This document shows, piece by piece, positions 47,977-60,060 of a stretch of 64,000 nt of DNA. Under the pieces are notes generated by a model. It ran no database searches. It was not told the DNA's origin and was given only the letters and a program-made list of their open reading frames with translations. Each line of letters opens with the position of its first letter. Position 1 is the stretch's first letter. The DNA comes from Marisa cornuarietis. Its lineage: Eukaryota > Mollusca > Gastropoda > Architaenioglossa > Ampullariidae. The DNA lies in assembly GCA_004794655.1 (NCBI GenBank), contig SMMW01000080.1, positions 1 to 64,000 on the forward strand. Reading direction: 5' to 3'. Position numbers and translations under genes: made by a program.

Positions 47977-50900
47977 ATGGCAGCAAACGCCAGTGGATTC
48001 ACTTTGTTCAAACGTGCCATGCGAACTTGGTCCCCACACCGTACTCATGAATTTGCTCAAAACGTTTCAAAATCGATTGTTATGCAGTCACTTATACAGT
48101 ACAAGCAAGTCTTGGACTTTCAGTAAACCGAAGAAATCTTTACTATACAAAAGCACGAGATGTTAAAACCAACTACGACTGCTGGTAGATCAAGCATCAG
48201 ATATGCAACATCGACGGTTTCTACACCGGATCTGGTCTACAAGTAACATCGTGTGACAGTCACAAACACATCATCATCAGTCGTATCTTTATCCAGCATA
48301 ATGCTCAAAACAACTGACAGTGTGAGGGCACCATTGATGTGTGTGATCGAAACAGCTAAAAAAAAGGGAAAAAAAGAATTGAGGGTGATAAACATATTAT
48401 AAGGAGCTTAAACGGGAACACGTGCGATCGAGTATCAGTAAGTAAATAGAAAATTTTGCATGCAGCTAAATGAGGAAGAAATAAGTTTTTACATCGATAA
48501 ACGTGTTTTAAACTATTATTATATTTTTAATTGTTAAAAAAATCCTTATCAGCAGTCACTTGTAATTATTGTTGACCATTAAATTTTGATCTAATTGACT
48601 TACCAGTCTGTTGAATGAATTCAGTTAGGACCATTTAATATTTTTTAACTTCATTCGAAGCTTCTAAATAAAGTTCCAATCTGTAGGGCTGTATTCCAAA
48701 TTCAGCTGTTTCACTTTTTGAGTTCAGCTCTTCTGGTGACTTGGCCTTGCACATTGGACACGTGACATCTTTCTTTTTGTCTGATTTTCACCACATGTGC
48801 TCTTCCCTCTTTGGAGAGGGTAGCGACAACACAGTGATACTTCTCTAATTTTGGCGCTATGGCACATATTAAATGCCCTTGAACGATGGAGTCAGTTGTA
48901 CCCATTCCTCGTCACTTATTCTTCGCCCCCTACAATTTTTGGCTTGTGCACAGTCATAAGTCCTTCTGGGTAAAATATAAAGGACAATCAAACACAGACT
49001 AGCCATAAATATTGATACACAAATTTATGATTCATTAAATTTTATGATAATTAAGATCTATCCCTAGATGGTTTAAATCAGCAATTTTAGGGACTTAAGT
49101 CAGCTCAAGGGACTTTTGCAACCCAGGTACTTCTAGAACTTTAAATCTGACTTTAGTACACTTTTGCATTTGCGTACGTCTGTGTGTGCTTGTTGTGCTT
49201 GTCTCTTTCTGAAGGATGCACCTCCTAAGATTATGCGGCGAAAGCGTTCCAAACGAGACTCGCAGATCGGAATGCTTGTTGCACAAGACGTGGAGAAAAA
49301 CTTTCCTAAACTTGTGAGTTGCTTATCTGTGAGATCCTGCCCACCCAAAACAGTTGCGATTATCTCAACCTCCTGGCATATCATTATGATGTCTTTGCTC
49401 GGACAGCAGTATATGTATAAGAATTCGTTTTCCAGAAGACATTGCATGGGGAACCTGTCTTGATGATGGCCACCACCTTCTAGACAGTCACCAATCACAA
49501 TAATAAGTTAACACTTGCAGTTCCCACTACATGCACTACTATTAAAACACCTATGCACAAAGAAGAAATTCTTTTAAAGCCCTCTCCCGACAAACACAAC
49601 ATGCATATACGCACACTCACATACACTACACTTCAGCTACATTTCAGTTCCACTACTTGCTGCATGCATAAACATAACCAAACATAAAACATAAAAAGAC
49701 GCATTCAATAGTCAGTTCTGACTCGTGCTACAGCGAATTTCAGAGGGACTACTGCCTGAATATGCATATTTGGAGGAGTGGGGGCGAGAAATATTTCCCA
49801 GAAGTTTATCAATACCTAGTGATGTGACTAAATGTGCATAAACAGTGATTTCAAGAAGCAGGTTTTGATGTGACTATAAAATAATATGCGTAAGGAAACG
49901 AGCAAGTGAGAGAAACCTCGCACTTTCCAAACTTATTCGGTGATAAACTTCGTTTTTGTGACAGCTGTATATACTTTGACTTCTTTTTTTAAATCGATAC
50001 AAAGCAACTAATACTTAATTTGTTTATCACAGGTACCGATACCTACTTTGAAGTTCATGGCTACCACTATAACAAAAGATTTTGCAAACCCAGTCGAGGT
50101 AAATGTGTGACAAATGCTGTTTAGACGAGCTGCCAGAAACCTGTTCAAGAACTGTAGGCACAAATTTCAACCGCCTCACAGTCAAATCGCGTGGCTTCGT
50201 GTTTGTTGGCCTTCTGTCGGTAGTTCCTCAATCTTTCCTTCTGTTTGTCCCAATGTCTTTAACACTGATTCTTTATATTCTAAATATTCTAATCTTTAGT
50301 ATTTTATATTTATATATATATAAAGTATTCTTGTCAACCACGATAGTTCCACAGTTAAAACAAATTTTGGTTTTTATGATGTAGTCTTTTTAGACTAACA
50401 ATCACTCGATGCATTGAATAGTCAATTGTTAGCATTTCGTGATCTTTTATTATAGCAAATCCTAACCTTACATGGAGATTTTAAATTAGCAGTTGACCCT
50501 CAGTTGCACAATGACAACAATGACAAAGGACTGGGCTAAATTATATTTGTAAATGTCACATTTTAGTATATGCGGTTCATGGGTGTGCTCCGTGTATCTG
50601 TCCTTTGGCCACACACACACACACACACATGCGCGTTCGCGAAATGAATGCGCTGTGCTTGTAGGACTATAAACGAACCTCCAAGTTCGTATTCAACAAA
50701 ACATGCAGCTAATTACTTAAGCACCAGCATCTTACGCATGAATGTCCATAATGGTTATTATGTATTTATGGTGAGCTTGTGAAAGTGGTGTGACGAATAT
50801 ATATGACGGGTATAGAAGGGTCTGGACTAATCAGCACGAGGGACAGGGGGCACTGCTGGCTCGCTTTACCCACTTTCGGCCTCTCACACCTAATCACCCG

Positions 50901-53900
50901 CTATTCGCACGTTGACATGTGTACACACTGGAAACCGCGTTCACCCGCGTGTGCAAACACAACCGACACACAGTCACCTAACACATAAAGTTATAATTAA
51001 TCAAAAAGCATAAAATCAGGTTAATCACATTAAATCAGATCATAGAATAATACTCAATATGTATACAATAATCAATCAAAAAGCTGTATAGTTTACGTGG
51101 ACAGCATCAGATATATGTACACAGTATACATACGGTCGGATACGCAGCCCGTTTCCTGACCACCAGTCCTCGAAGATAATCTCGAACTGTTTCAGCCCTT
51201 CTCGCTGGGTGGTCCACGGAGTACACGCAGAACTCCGCCCCAAAGAACACACACACAGTGCTCACAGTCCTCCTCCCCGTGGTTTCGCCCGTCTCTTAGG
51301 TCTGATACCTCGGGAACTCTGTCCCCAGACCTCTGGAACTGTACTGCAGGTGTAGTTCCGTCTCTTGAGACACGCCGCCTGAAATCGCGCGGGTAACGTA
51401 CGCTCTTGCCTAAGAGCTGGCTATCTTCCTCTCCCTGTCGGACTATACTTCTGTGATCCTGTTATCTCACCCCTAGACCCGAGTGGTACTAGCTGGTGGA
51501 AATACGGATCACGAGCAGGTAGAGATGGTCCAAACTCCAACTCCCTTGCACCCGGCACTCCACTGGCGGTACATGCGTCTCCATCCTTCAAGGGTTGGGT
51601 ATCAAAAGCCTCTTTCCTTGTCTCCTTTCTTCGGCACGAGGTCAGGTGTGGAAGTCTTCCCATTGGTTCTTTCGCCCTCGCATTTTCTCACAATACTTTA
51701 CCTAGCCAATCGTGCATTGGTTTACAGGCAATCCACGTGGTGTCGCTACACACTCCCTATGCGTAACCTATCAATCCTGTCTAAACTGACCACCCCTGCT
51801 CGACCCTGTCGCGACGCTCGTCTGGCTTCATCACTCAGCGCCGACGATCAGTCTGTAGCAATGATAACAAACACTATTGTCCAGGCTAAGTGTACCGGTC
51901 TTCCAATTAACGGTCTACCCCCTAGGCAACACTCAGTGGTCTTCCTTACATAACCGGCCCAGTTCCCAGGCCCTACTGATACTAGGAGTGATAACCGGTG
52001 GGAAAAACACCCCAGCCTTAGTGTCCACCCGACAGCCTAGTATTGCCGACGCTCGATCGCGGTCTCTCTTTATTTACGTTTAGGGCTCGACCATTTTGTT
52101 CTGGCCTTGAACCCGGCTGGTTCATGACAGTGGAGTAATTTGCTGTCTCAGATTCTCGACAGAAAAAACCTTTCGAAGAAGCTTCCAAATCAGCCGACGA
52201 TGGAGACAGTGACCAAGATGCATAACCTTTGTGCAGCCAACCGTGCCATCTTTTTGAGGTGGTGTAACCAACAGTTCTCTCCTCTCCGTCTTTCTCTCTC
52301 CCTCTGTTCCACCCTCCCTGTAGTAGTAAGCGTCTTTATTCTGATTTTGCTTCCATTTTATTGGGTCTCCTCTCTCTACCTCTCACGTCATACTTCTGGC
52401 ATGTCAATCTCAATGCGCTCAGCTTAACTCTGACCTTGACCGACCTAATACTGCTACATCTCTCTTCTTATAAACAACATTAATAAAACGTAACATCAGT
52501 AATTATAATCAATAATCAAAAATTCAATTTTAAATGCACGACTTCTGCCAATATTGCAATGAACTGGAAATCGCACTGGAGGTCGGCTTTGCCTGCCATA
52601 GCGTGTGGTGACCACCGGCTGGGTCTGACTGTCAGGTGCAGGGTCGGATGCTGCTTCAGCGCTGGTTGCCTCTGAAGTCACAGACGGATCAGCCCTGGCA
52701 TCGGGCTTTTCTGTCATCGACAACTCCAGTGCTGGCTCCTTAGTCTTCTTTAGCATGACCTTATTTCTGCGTTCTGTAGCACCATTTTCAGCTCGAACAA
52801 TGTAGGACCGTGGTTCTGGAGCTGCATAGACCACGGTGGCTGGCTCCAGGTGCTGTTCTTGTCCTTCTGCATGCTGACGGTGTCTCCGGGCTGACCAGGG
52901 AGAAGTGGCTGTGACAAGGCCGTCTTCTTGTAATCCTTGGCTTGATGCTCTCGCTACTTGTTGGCTGCCTGTTGAAATTGCTGCCGGTTTGGTCTGAGGT
53001 AGACGTCTGTAGCTGGCAGTCTGGTTCTGAGACATCTGTTCACCAGCAGTTGTGCTGGTGATGCAGCATTTGGTAGCGGGGTACTTCTGCATTGTAGGAG
53101 GGCGATGTATGGGTCTTGGCATGATGCCTTTGCTTTCTTTAGAATGTTTTTATGGTCTGTATGTTACGCTCGGCTAGGCCACTGGACTGTGAATGCTTGG
53201 GGCTGGAAGAAGTGTGCTGAAATACCTACTCTTTAGAGAACTTGGTGAAATCTACACTTCTAAACTGAGGTCCATTGTCTGGCAGGAGCTCTTGGGGGAT
53301 GCCATAACGTGTAAACTGAGGTTTCATTGCCAGGATGACGTCAACCGTTCGCGTAGCCTGCAGGAGGGATACCTCAAACAACTTTCTGTAAATATCAACA
53401 ATCATGAGAAACTGGCGTCGTACTGGAATAGCTCCACGGCAAGCCTTTGCCATGGTAAAGATGGCATCTTGTGTGACATTAAGGACTCTTTCTGTTGACT
53501 GTTCTAAAACGGGTTGTAGATTGCGCATCTAGGCGTTGATAACGTACCAGCTGAGCTGCTCAAGCAGGGTGGGGAAGAAACTACAAAGGCCCTAACTGTC
53601 CTGTGCCAAAGAGTCTGGAAGCACAAGGAATGGCCCAGAGAATGGACGCAGTCACTAATCATACCCCTCCAAAAGAAAGGAAACAGCAAACAGTGCCAGA
53701 ACTTCAGAACCATAAGCCTTATCAGTCACCCAAGCAAAGTCATGTTGAATGTCATACAGAACCGCATCAGAACCACCGCAGAAGAGCTGCTAGCAGAAGA
53801 ACAAGCTGGCTTCAGACCACGTAGAAGCACAGTTGAGCAGATCTTCAACTGTCGTCTTCTTATAGAAAAGCGTCTTCAGCATCAGCGGGATCTTTACCAC

Positions 53901-56599
53901 AATTTCATTGACTTTAAAAAGGCATTTGACAGAGTCTGGCACAAGGGGCTATGGCATGTGATGCAGAAATTCAATATCGAAGAAGGCCTCGTCCAAGATG
54001 TTGAAGCGCTGTATAAGAGCTCAACGAGCACAGTACTGTACAGTAGGGGTATGTCAAGGATGCCCCCTATCACCCGTGATGTTCAATATATTCTTAGAGA
54101 ACATCATGCTCGAAGCTTTTCATGACCATCATAACATACTTCCATTTCAATCGGTGGAAGACCAACCTGCAACCTACGCTTCGCAGATGACATAGATTTA
54201 TTAGCAGGTACTAACAAGGAACTGCAAGATCTCACCAACAGACTGACAGACAGCTCAAATACATATGGAATGGAGAGCAGCACTGAAAAGAGCAAAGTTA
54301 TGATCAATGGCAGCGGCAAAGCAGAGATCTTTTTTGAACGGGGTACAGCTCGAAAATGTAAGCAGCTTCAAGTACTTGGGAGCCACCCTATCCAAGAACG
54401 GCAGCTCCACGCTAGATATCAGCATCAGGATCGCAACAGCAGAATGGCTAGGCTAGATAGGATCTGGCATAGCCACAAGATAAGGTTCACTACCAAGCAC
54501 ACGCTGTACAAATCCCTGGTAGTGCCGATCCTGCTCTACCAATGCGACACGTGGACTCTGCTCGCCGAAACGTACAACCTGAGCGATGTTTTTTCATTTG
54601 ACATGCACACTTGCTGTTACAAATACTTCGATCGCGTAAGAGAACCTCCAGGAGAGTACCCAGCGTTTCATTGGAAATCGGCAGACTGTTACAGAACAAC
54701 AGGACATTATTTTTTATGACCGGTTTAAGTTCGTTTTAAAATAATAATTCCCAAAATATGAGTAAATAATTATGCTTACTTTTGAAGATATAAGCCTTCA
54801 AACATCGGCATTCTCACCTGCAACTAGGAAAGCGGGAAAAAGTACTCTCCTGTTCTGAAGGTTCTCTTACGCGATCGAAGTATTTGTAACAGCGAGTGTG
54901 CATGTCTTCAAGTCGAACGAAGAAACATCACTCAGGTTGTCGTGTTCAAGAAGCGATTTTCTATTGCCCCCAAAAAATGAAACAGCTGAATTTGGAATAC
55001 AGCCCTACAGATTGGAACTTTATTTAGAAGCTTCGAATGGTTAAAAAATAATTAAATGGTCCAAACTGAATTCATTCAAGAGACTGGTAAGTCAATCAGA
55101 TTAAAATTTAATGGGTAACAATAGTTACAACTGACTGCTGATAAGGATTTTTTTACAATTAAAAATATAATGATAGTTTGAAACACGTTTATCGATGTAA
55201 AAACTTATTTCTTCGTATAAGGTCATAAAAAAGTTCAAGTAATCAGCATTTAAAAGGTGTTTGTCTTTGTTCAGCCTCTAGAATGCTCCAGCGTTCGCAC
55301 AGCCATCTGACTCGCTTTCTAGAGCAGTCAATCAGGAAAGGGGCATAATTCAGTAACAGAATTACACGCAAATGAAATGGTCATAACTTAAGAAAAACCA
55401 TTTATACAGATGAAAGAATGTGTATTCTAATATCCAGAAACGTTCTTTCAAACAGACCAGATGCCTTTTTGCAAAACATGTGCAAGTCACCTTCAGATAA
55501 AGCTTGCTGACAAATTCTTATTCTTTCACAGGCAAATGATGAATTTACCCGATGAACACTTGCAATATTTAACGAAAGAGAAAATCCTTTATGATAAGGT
55601 GAGTATTATTCTAGATTGATTATGAGAAATCAGAATTCAGGAGGCAAACCCTCCGTATTCTCTTGGAATAGAAGTTTGGCTGGTCCCACTAAATGTGCTT
55701 GTATGAAAAGTCTACTGAAACATAGGTCTAGAATACTCTAGTCTAGATTAAAGCAAGTAGAACTGTTTAAATCAGACTAATCGTCATATTAGAAATTCCA
55801 AAGGGATACTTTTCAGTATTTGGAATACCCTACCATTGTAAACTGTCAACGATGTATGCTTTTTTTTCTTGAACTTTTAGTTCTTCCACAGCATTGATTT
55901 CAAAACTGAAGAAGTATTTTCGTTTTCGTGTTCTATGATGGTTTATGACTTTGGGAGTGGGAAGATGGATGTGGGGTTATAGTAGTAGTAATAATAATTA
56001 TGATAATTATAATAATAATTGCGCTTACCCAACAAAACACAGTATACACACGTTCACGCAAATAAATTTGACACGCCACCCACCTCTGTCTAACCGATAA
56101 GCAGCGCGAAGCATGTCTCATCCAGTCACAAAAAGTTAAAAGTAACTAGCAACAAGTGGGGCTGGTGCACAAATGGGACAAAAATATTTTACAGGAACGA
56201 TCCAGCAGTTTTTGTAGTGTTGCGTACTGCTGGCAATGCAAACGTTTTGCTTTCCCTCTTATCAGCACATGACTAGGGTTGATGCCTTCTGTTTACGGGA
56301 ACGATATATTTATAACATAGTTTGGCCAGCTGAGCCATATCTTGTACCTGTGTGTGTATGTGTGAAAACAGATCTCTGACTACCGGTACATTGGACCCCC
56401 GGCCATTCATTCACCTATGAGTTCCCTAGCCAAAGAAAAGAACTTCTTCTCCCTACTCTTTCCTGCAGCCCAAAAATCACCGCTGTCTCAGCGAATCTCG
56501 CCCAGATCTCAAAGCCGAGAAGATGCCGCAAGTATGTTCTGTCACCAAAATGTTGCAGCTTTCCACCATTACCACTAATCCTGCTTATTTGACATTTTT

Positions 56600-56665
<66 letters not shown>

Positions 56666-56713
56666 TGAGGGTCTCGTCACTACCTTTCTTGTTTTTTGCT
56701 ATTAACAGGCTAA
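47977..56713 (+). CDS. Unrecognised gene, tandem copy B (N-terminal exon disrupted)
   Basis: Paralogue of copy A. Well supported exons: 49215-49313 (DSQIGMLVAQDVEKNFPKL), 50033-50098 (VPIPTLKFMATTITKDF), 52152-52258 (TVTKMHNLCAANRAIFLR), 55532-55598 (RQMMNLPDEHLQYLTKEK), 56372-56531 (ISDYRYIGPPAIHSPMSSL), then a terminal exon at 56709 giving an immediate TAA. These read as one open frame of about 167 residues. Upstream, 47977-48240 resembles copy A exon 1 (MRTWSPHRTHEFAQNV; later NRRNLYYTKA; ATSTVSTPDLVYK), but the parts lie in different frames with stops between. A second candidate exon ends at 48437 before GTAAGT. The start is therefore unresolved. Introns hold a solo LTR, gypsy-type and LINE fragments and a foldback. 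Function unknown. Confidence 0.5.
48470..48720 (-). repeat. 250-bp repeat, inverted relative to 54961-55217
   Basis: Its reverse complement matches 54961-55217 almost throughout: GAAACAGCTGAATTTGGAAT, ACAGATTGGAACTTTATTTA, CGTTTATCGATGTAAAAACT. The adjoining 48721-48905 has a minus-strand frame of 64 codons without known motifs. Confidence 0.88.
50789..52129. mobile_element. Probable solo LTR in copy B intron
   Basis: A 1,341-bp segment begins TGTGACGAAT and ends TTCATGACA, flanked on both sides by GTGG (50785-50788 and 52130-52133), a 4-bp target-site duplication typical of LTR elements. No internal retroelement coding is present. Its base composition (GC-rich, 51.1-52.1 kb) differs from the flanks. 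Coding exons of copy B lie intact on either side (50033-50098 and 52152-52258). Confidence 0.65.
52500..53530 (-). mobile_element. Ty3/gypsy-type integrase fragment
   Basis: On the minus strand, 53528-53226 reads an integrase catalytic core with the FLMIVDIYRKLFEV (first D) and LLPDNGPQFRS (second D) motifs. Downstream (53122-52496) is a Pro/Arg-rich C-terminal frame with RYGRQSRPPVRF. The part between is frame-shifted (HSQSSGLAERN-like segment near 53190). Gag, protease and RT are absent. It is an isolated decayed 3' portion of pol in a copy B intron. Confidence 0.75.
53540..54573 (+). mobile_element. LINE family B RT fragment in copy B intron
   Basis: On the plus strand: AEELLAEEQAGFRPRRSTVE, NFIDFKKAFDRVWHKGLW, a CQGCPLSPVMFNIFLENIM segment in a neighbouring frame, FADDIDLLAGTNKELQDLTN, STEKSKVMINGSG and LLYQCDTWTLLAET. 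Frames shift several times. The reading is cut off at 54573 by a foldback repeat. Confidence 0.85.
54574..54940. repeat. Foldback (long inverted repeat) interrupting LINE B
   Basis: The left arm 54574-54659 and right arm 54841-54940 are reverse complements over about 80 bp (shared core TCTTACGCGATCGAAGTATT, then TGTAACAGC(G/A)AGTGTGCATG), with a 181-bp spacer. The arms can form a strong hairpin. Confidence 0.9.
54961..55217 (+). repeat. 250-bp repeat, inverted partner of 48470-48720
   Basis: See 48470-48720. This copy lies just downstream of the foldback and 315 bp before copy B exon 55532-55598. Boundaries of the repeat do not coincide with the foldback arms. Confidence 0.85.
56604..56661. 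repeat. (GT)n microsatellite, about 29 units
   Basis: Uninterrupted GT run in the last predicted intron of copy B. Confidence 0.97.
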
Positions 56714-57145
56714 AAAAAAACCGCTGCAAAGGACTCGAGCCTTATGCTGTTCTCTTCAACCAGAACAGGATGAGCTGTCAGGAATATACCTCTGAGTTTA
56801 CAATATATTGGTATAGCAGAGGATGGATATTATTCTAGGTATCTCTTCACCATATTTGTATATATACGACATTGATGTGAAGAAGTATCTACAAGATACC
56901 TCAATTGCTACAGGGAAGAGCGATTTCCAGCTCCTGCTTGTTCACCATTACATGTGTACAGGCACTTAAAGAACCGTCTCTTCGATACGTGTGTGAACTG
57001 ACAGCAATGTTCACATTTTAGATAATTTTCGATATTCTTTTATTATATTCTTTGTACTATCATATTATTCTTACCTGCATCAATGTAAATTTATACCTAT
57101 ATACACTATAAAAATTTTTATGGAAATATGTAGCCTTATACGTAC

Positions 57146-57147
<2 letters not shown>

Positions 57148-57198
<51 letters not shown>

Positions 57199-57207
57199 CG
57201 CGCGCGG
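57148..57207. repeat. (GT)n(GC)n microsatellite
   Basis: A TGTGTG run of about 42 bp is followed directly by CGCGCGCGCGCGCGCG, an alternating purine-pyrimidine tract. Confidence 0.97.
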
Positions 57208-57873
57208 GCACATATCCATGTATCTATATATGCATACAGAATTCTCCAGAACTTCTAGTTTCTAGCAATTACTATAGAAAAAGCTAAGGCGAATTAAAGT
57301 TCACTGAGTAGAATTTGGAAATAAAAGCCAAGAAAACAGCTCTATTTTAATATATGTTCATTTTCTAGTACAGACGGAACAGAAGGAGATATTTCTGTAG
57401 GTTTTATATCAGATATTTCTCGATTCCCATTGGTTCTAAGTAAAGGGCAACTCATATACTGCACTGAAAGAATATCAGAGCTTACGAGAGACGGGGCACA
57501 GTCTGCTAGAACGTCAGTCGATGAGGAAAATGAAAGCAATAGATCGAAAAAAAATGCTTTGGTAAATACTCCAGCACATGGTCATAGATAAGACCCAAAA
57601 ACAGCTCAGGACAAGCAAACAAAGTAAAATGAACTAAATTTAGGAACAAAGACAATTCAGTAACACACTTGCGCGCACTCACGCACACACACAGTCATGC
57701 CATAAAGGCGAAGAGTACATTTATGTATGTGTACCATCTCTCTCGCTCTCTCACGCACACACAGAGCTGACACCTTCAAGTCGTAACATGAATCCCATTT
57801 CAAAGCCTGCCGTGCAACATGACGATGATGATGATGTCGATTTATAATGGGCAGGTATCTATTCAAAAGAACA

Positions 57874-57947
57874 CCTAAAAATAATAATACAGCGCACTGA
57901 GTTCTCCGCGAGGGGGAAATGAGCTCTACAAATAATAATACAGAAAA
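57874..57947. repeat. Hairpin tail bounded by AATAATAATAC repeats
   Basis: AATAATAATACAGCGC starts the segment and GAGCTCTACAAATAATAATAC ends it, again the GCGC-hairpin plus AAT pattern of the window's LINE/SINE tails. The remaining sequence from 57208 to 59070 shows nothing else recognisable. Confidence 0.45.
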
Positions 57948-59070
57948 AGCGAAAGCACAACATCACACATTTTTGTCAGGTTGCATAAGTATTTCTTCTG
58001 AGAGCAAAGTTCATGTAGCACTTGAGCGTTGCTGACAAGGCAACGTTACTGGAGGTGGGAACTTAACGATCTCGCGTCACTGGCGAGTTCCAACATTTTT
58101 CAGTGCGTTTATCAAATTGCTCGTCCATTTTTAATTCTATGGACAAGTCACCAAGTATAACTGCTGTGAGGTGAATTTATCCGCAAAATTAGCATCTGAG
58201 ATCAGTATCTCGTGGAGACGAGATTATATATTTAAGGTAGACAACTCTGACAGACAAATCTACAACTCCATTATTTGCCGGTGCGGGATCTTCTTTTTAT
58301 TAATCGTTCTTTGAAACCCAGGGAAAAAAGGTACAGTTATTATGAGACGAAAATTTAAATGTAAAACCCACGAGACATGTATCTATAGCATAAAAAATCG
58401 ACCTGTATTTAACTGATTAGGATACTTCTTGCTGCGTCTGACTGTTAGCAGTTAATCGGTTTTATGTCAAGCCAAGTCAAAATTACAAGCTTCATTTGCA
58501 TAACGGGTCTGTTATTGACAGGATACATCAAGATCTTCGTGCGTGTGATGGACTGTTATTCAGCATCAACTACTAAGAATTTTATTCATATATGTATAAT
58601 TTATAACGTGCTGAAAAAAATACCAACTAATTTTACTTATCCTGATCTTGCTCAGTAATGTGTAATGCATTCCGATTGGTTCAAATCGTTCGAATGTTTA
58701 GAGAAACGTTGAAATATCTGGACAAAACTTGTGCAAAGCATTTGAGTATGCAAGTACAATTCCGTGTCTAGCTGTCATTCAAGCACAAGAATTTTTTTTC
58801 TTCTCGCGAAGATTGTTACATTTTGGAACGCACTTCATAGTAGCATTAAATTTGCACAGAATACTAACAGCTTCTGGAGAGGTTTCCAAAATGTGTAGAT
58901 CGTTTTCATGAGCACGATTAGTGCATTAGAGTTTTCTGCTTGCGCATTACAATGAATATATGAAACTTCAAAGGAGATGTTTAAGAAGCCATAAAAAGGC
59001 TCTAAGCTAAGAAAAGTCGGTCCCTATAATACTATCAGGCGACTTCTGTTTCACGTACGCGAAATACCAC

Positions 59071-59115
<45 letters not shown>

Positions 59116-59141
59116 GCACGCACGCACGCACACACACACTT
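59071..59141. repeat. (CA)n with (CGCA)n microsatellite
   Basis: ACACAC run, then ACGCACGCACGC, then ACACAC again. It directly adjoins the LINE B fragment. Confidence 0.97.
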
Positions 59142-60060
59142 ATACAAAAATTTGCTATTTCTAGTTTGGCTGCTTTGAGGACATTGATGTCTATCCTCAA
59201 CTGGAAGTTGTACAGGTCAGTGAAATATTCAAGCCATCAGTTTAGTTTAGCCGTGCTTTCTGTGAAAAGATAGTCGTTATTGTCTACTTCGGAGATTGAA
59301 GTCTTGTCTTGATCTTTTTTGGTGTTTAATAGTTGGTAATCCTTTTTCCTGTCACCTCACGCCATTCGTCCTGTTTGTCCCGGCACTGGTCTTCAGTCCA
59401 GTTCTCCTTAGCTGCCTTCGTCCTCTTCCCATTGTCACAATTTATTGCTTTGTACACAAAAGATATATTGGGGCTGCTTTTCCTCTCTTTCTTTAACGCT
59501 CTTCTTTGGTCACCGAGATCTAGTATATCATTCGTTACATATCGTTGCTTCCTCTGCCTCCCTAGAACCTCTTCGGCTGTTGCAAGTAGTACCTCTTTGA
59601 TGTTTCCAGATAGGCGAATTTGCCTGTCACTTGGGCCTTGAGACAACGCGTGAATCTTGTAATTTTTCCAAGTCAAAGCATAGTCGGAGGCTAGTCGAGC
59701 GGCCTTTCGACTTAAACTTCAGCCTCGTTATGATAAGGCCATGGTCACTATATACTTATGTCGGCGCCTGACTATGACCTTGTTTTTTTCCTTGTTGATG
59801 TTGAAACGCCTTTGCGGAAGGATGAATGCCATTTGGCCATGGACCAAATTATCAGAAGAATGAGAAGTTGCCGTCTTAGATTTCTCGTGGGGATGGAGGA
59901 TATTGGCAAAGGTGAGTCAGTGGCTTTCTGCAAACAGGATGTAATACTGAGTAATTTTATGTTCGATTGCAGACACCCAAGCTCCCGGTTCGATATGGCA
60001 GTCAAAGAAGCCAGGAGGCGAAAGACCAAGTACACCAATTCTGTAATCAACCCCCCGGGC
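59142..60060 (-). mobile_element. LINE family B endonuclease and linker fragment
   Basis: On the minus strand from high to low coordinates: a degraded endonuclease end (HPHEKSK region, then YSDHGLIITRLKFKSK at 59750-59700), the linker VLLATAEEVLGRQRKQRYVT and LGDQRRALKKER (59580-59500), KRTKAAKENWTEDQC (about 59420), and TESTAKLN followed by WLEYFTDLYNFQLR (59260-59200). This order fits family B upstream of the RT seen at 53.6 kb. The 127-codon plus-strand frame at 59758-60141 is its antisense shadow. Confidence 0.7.

Noticed and set aside
51483..51953. 156-codon plus-strand frame
   Set aside because: It lies wholly inside the probable solo LTR and shows no protein motif; LTRs often contain chance open frames in GC-rich sequence.
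50789..53530. The solo LTR and the gypsy-type integrase fragment as one element
   Set aside because: A conserved copy B exon (52152-52258) lies between them, and the LTR has its own target-site duplication, so two insertions are more likely.
36480..59141. CRISPR-like or regulatory meaning of dinucleotide and trinucleotide repeats
   Set aside because: They are ordinary microsatellites without spacer structure.
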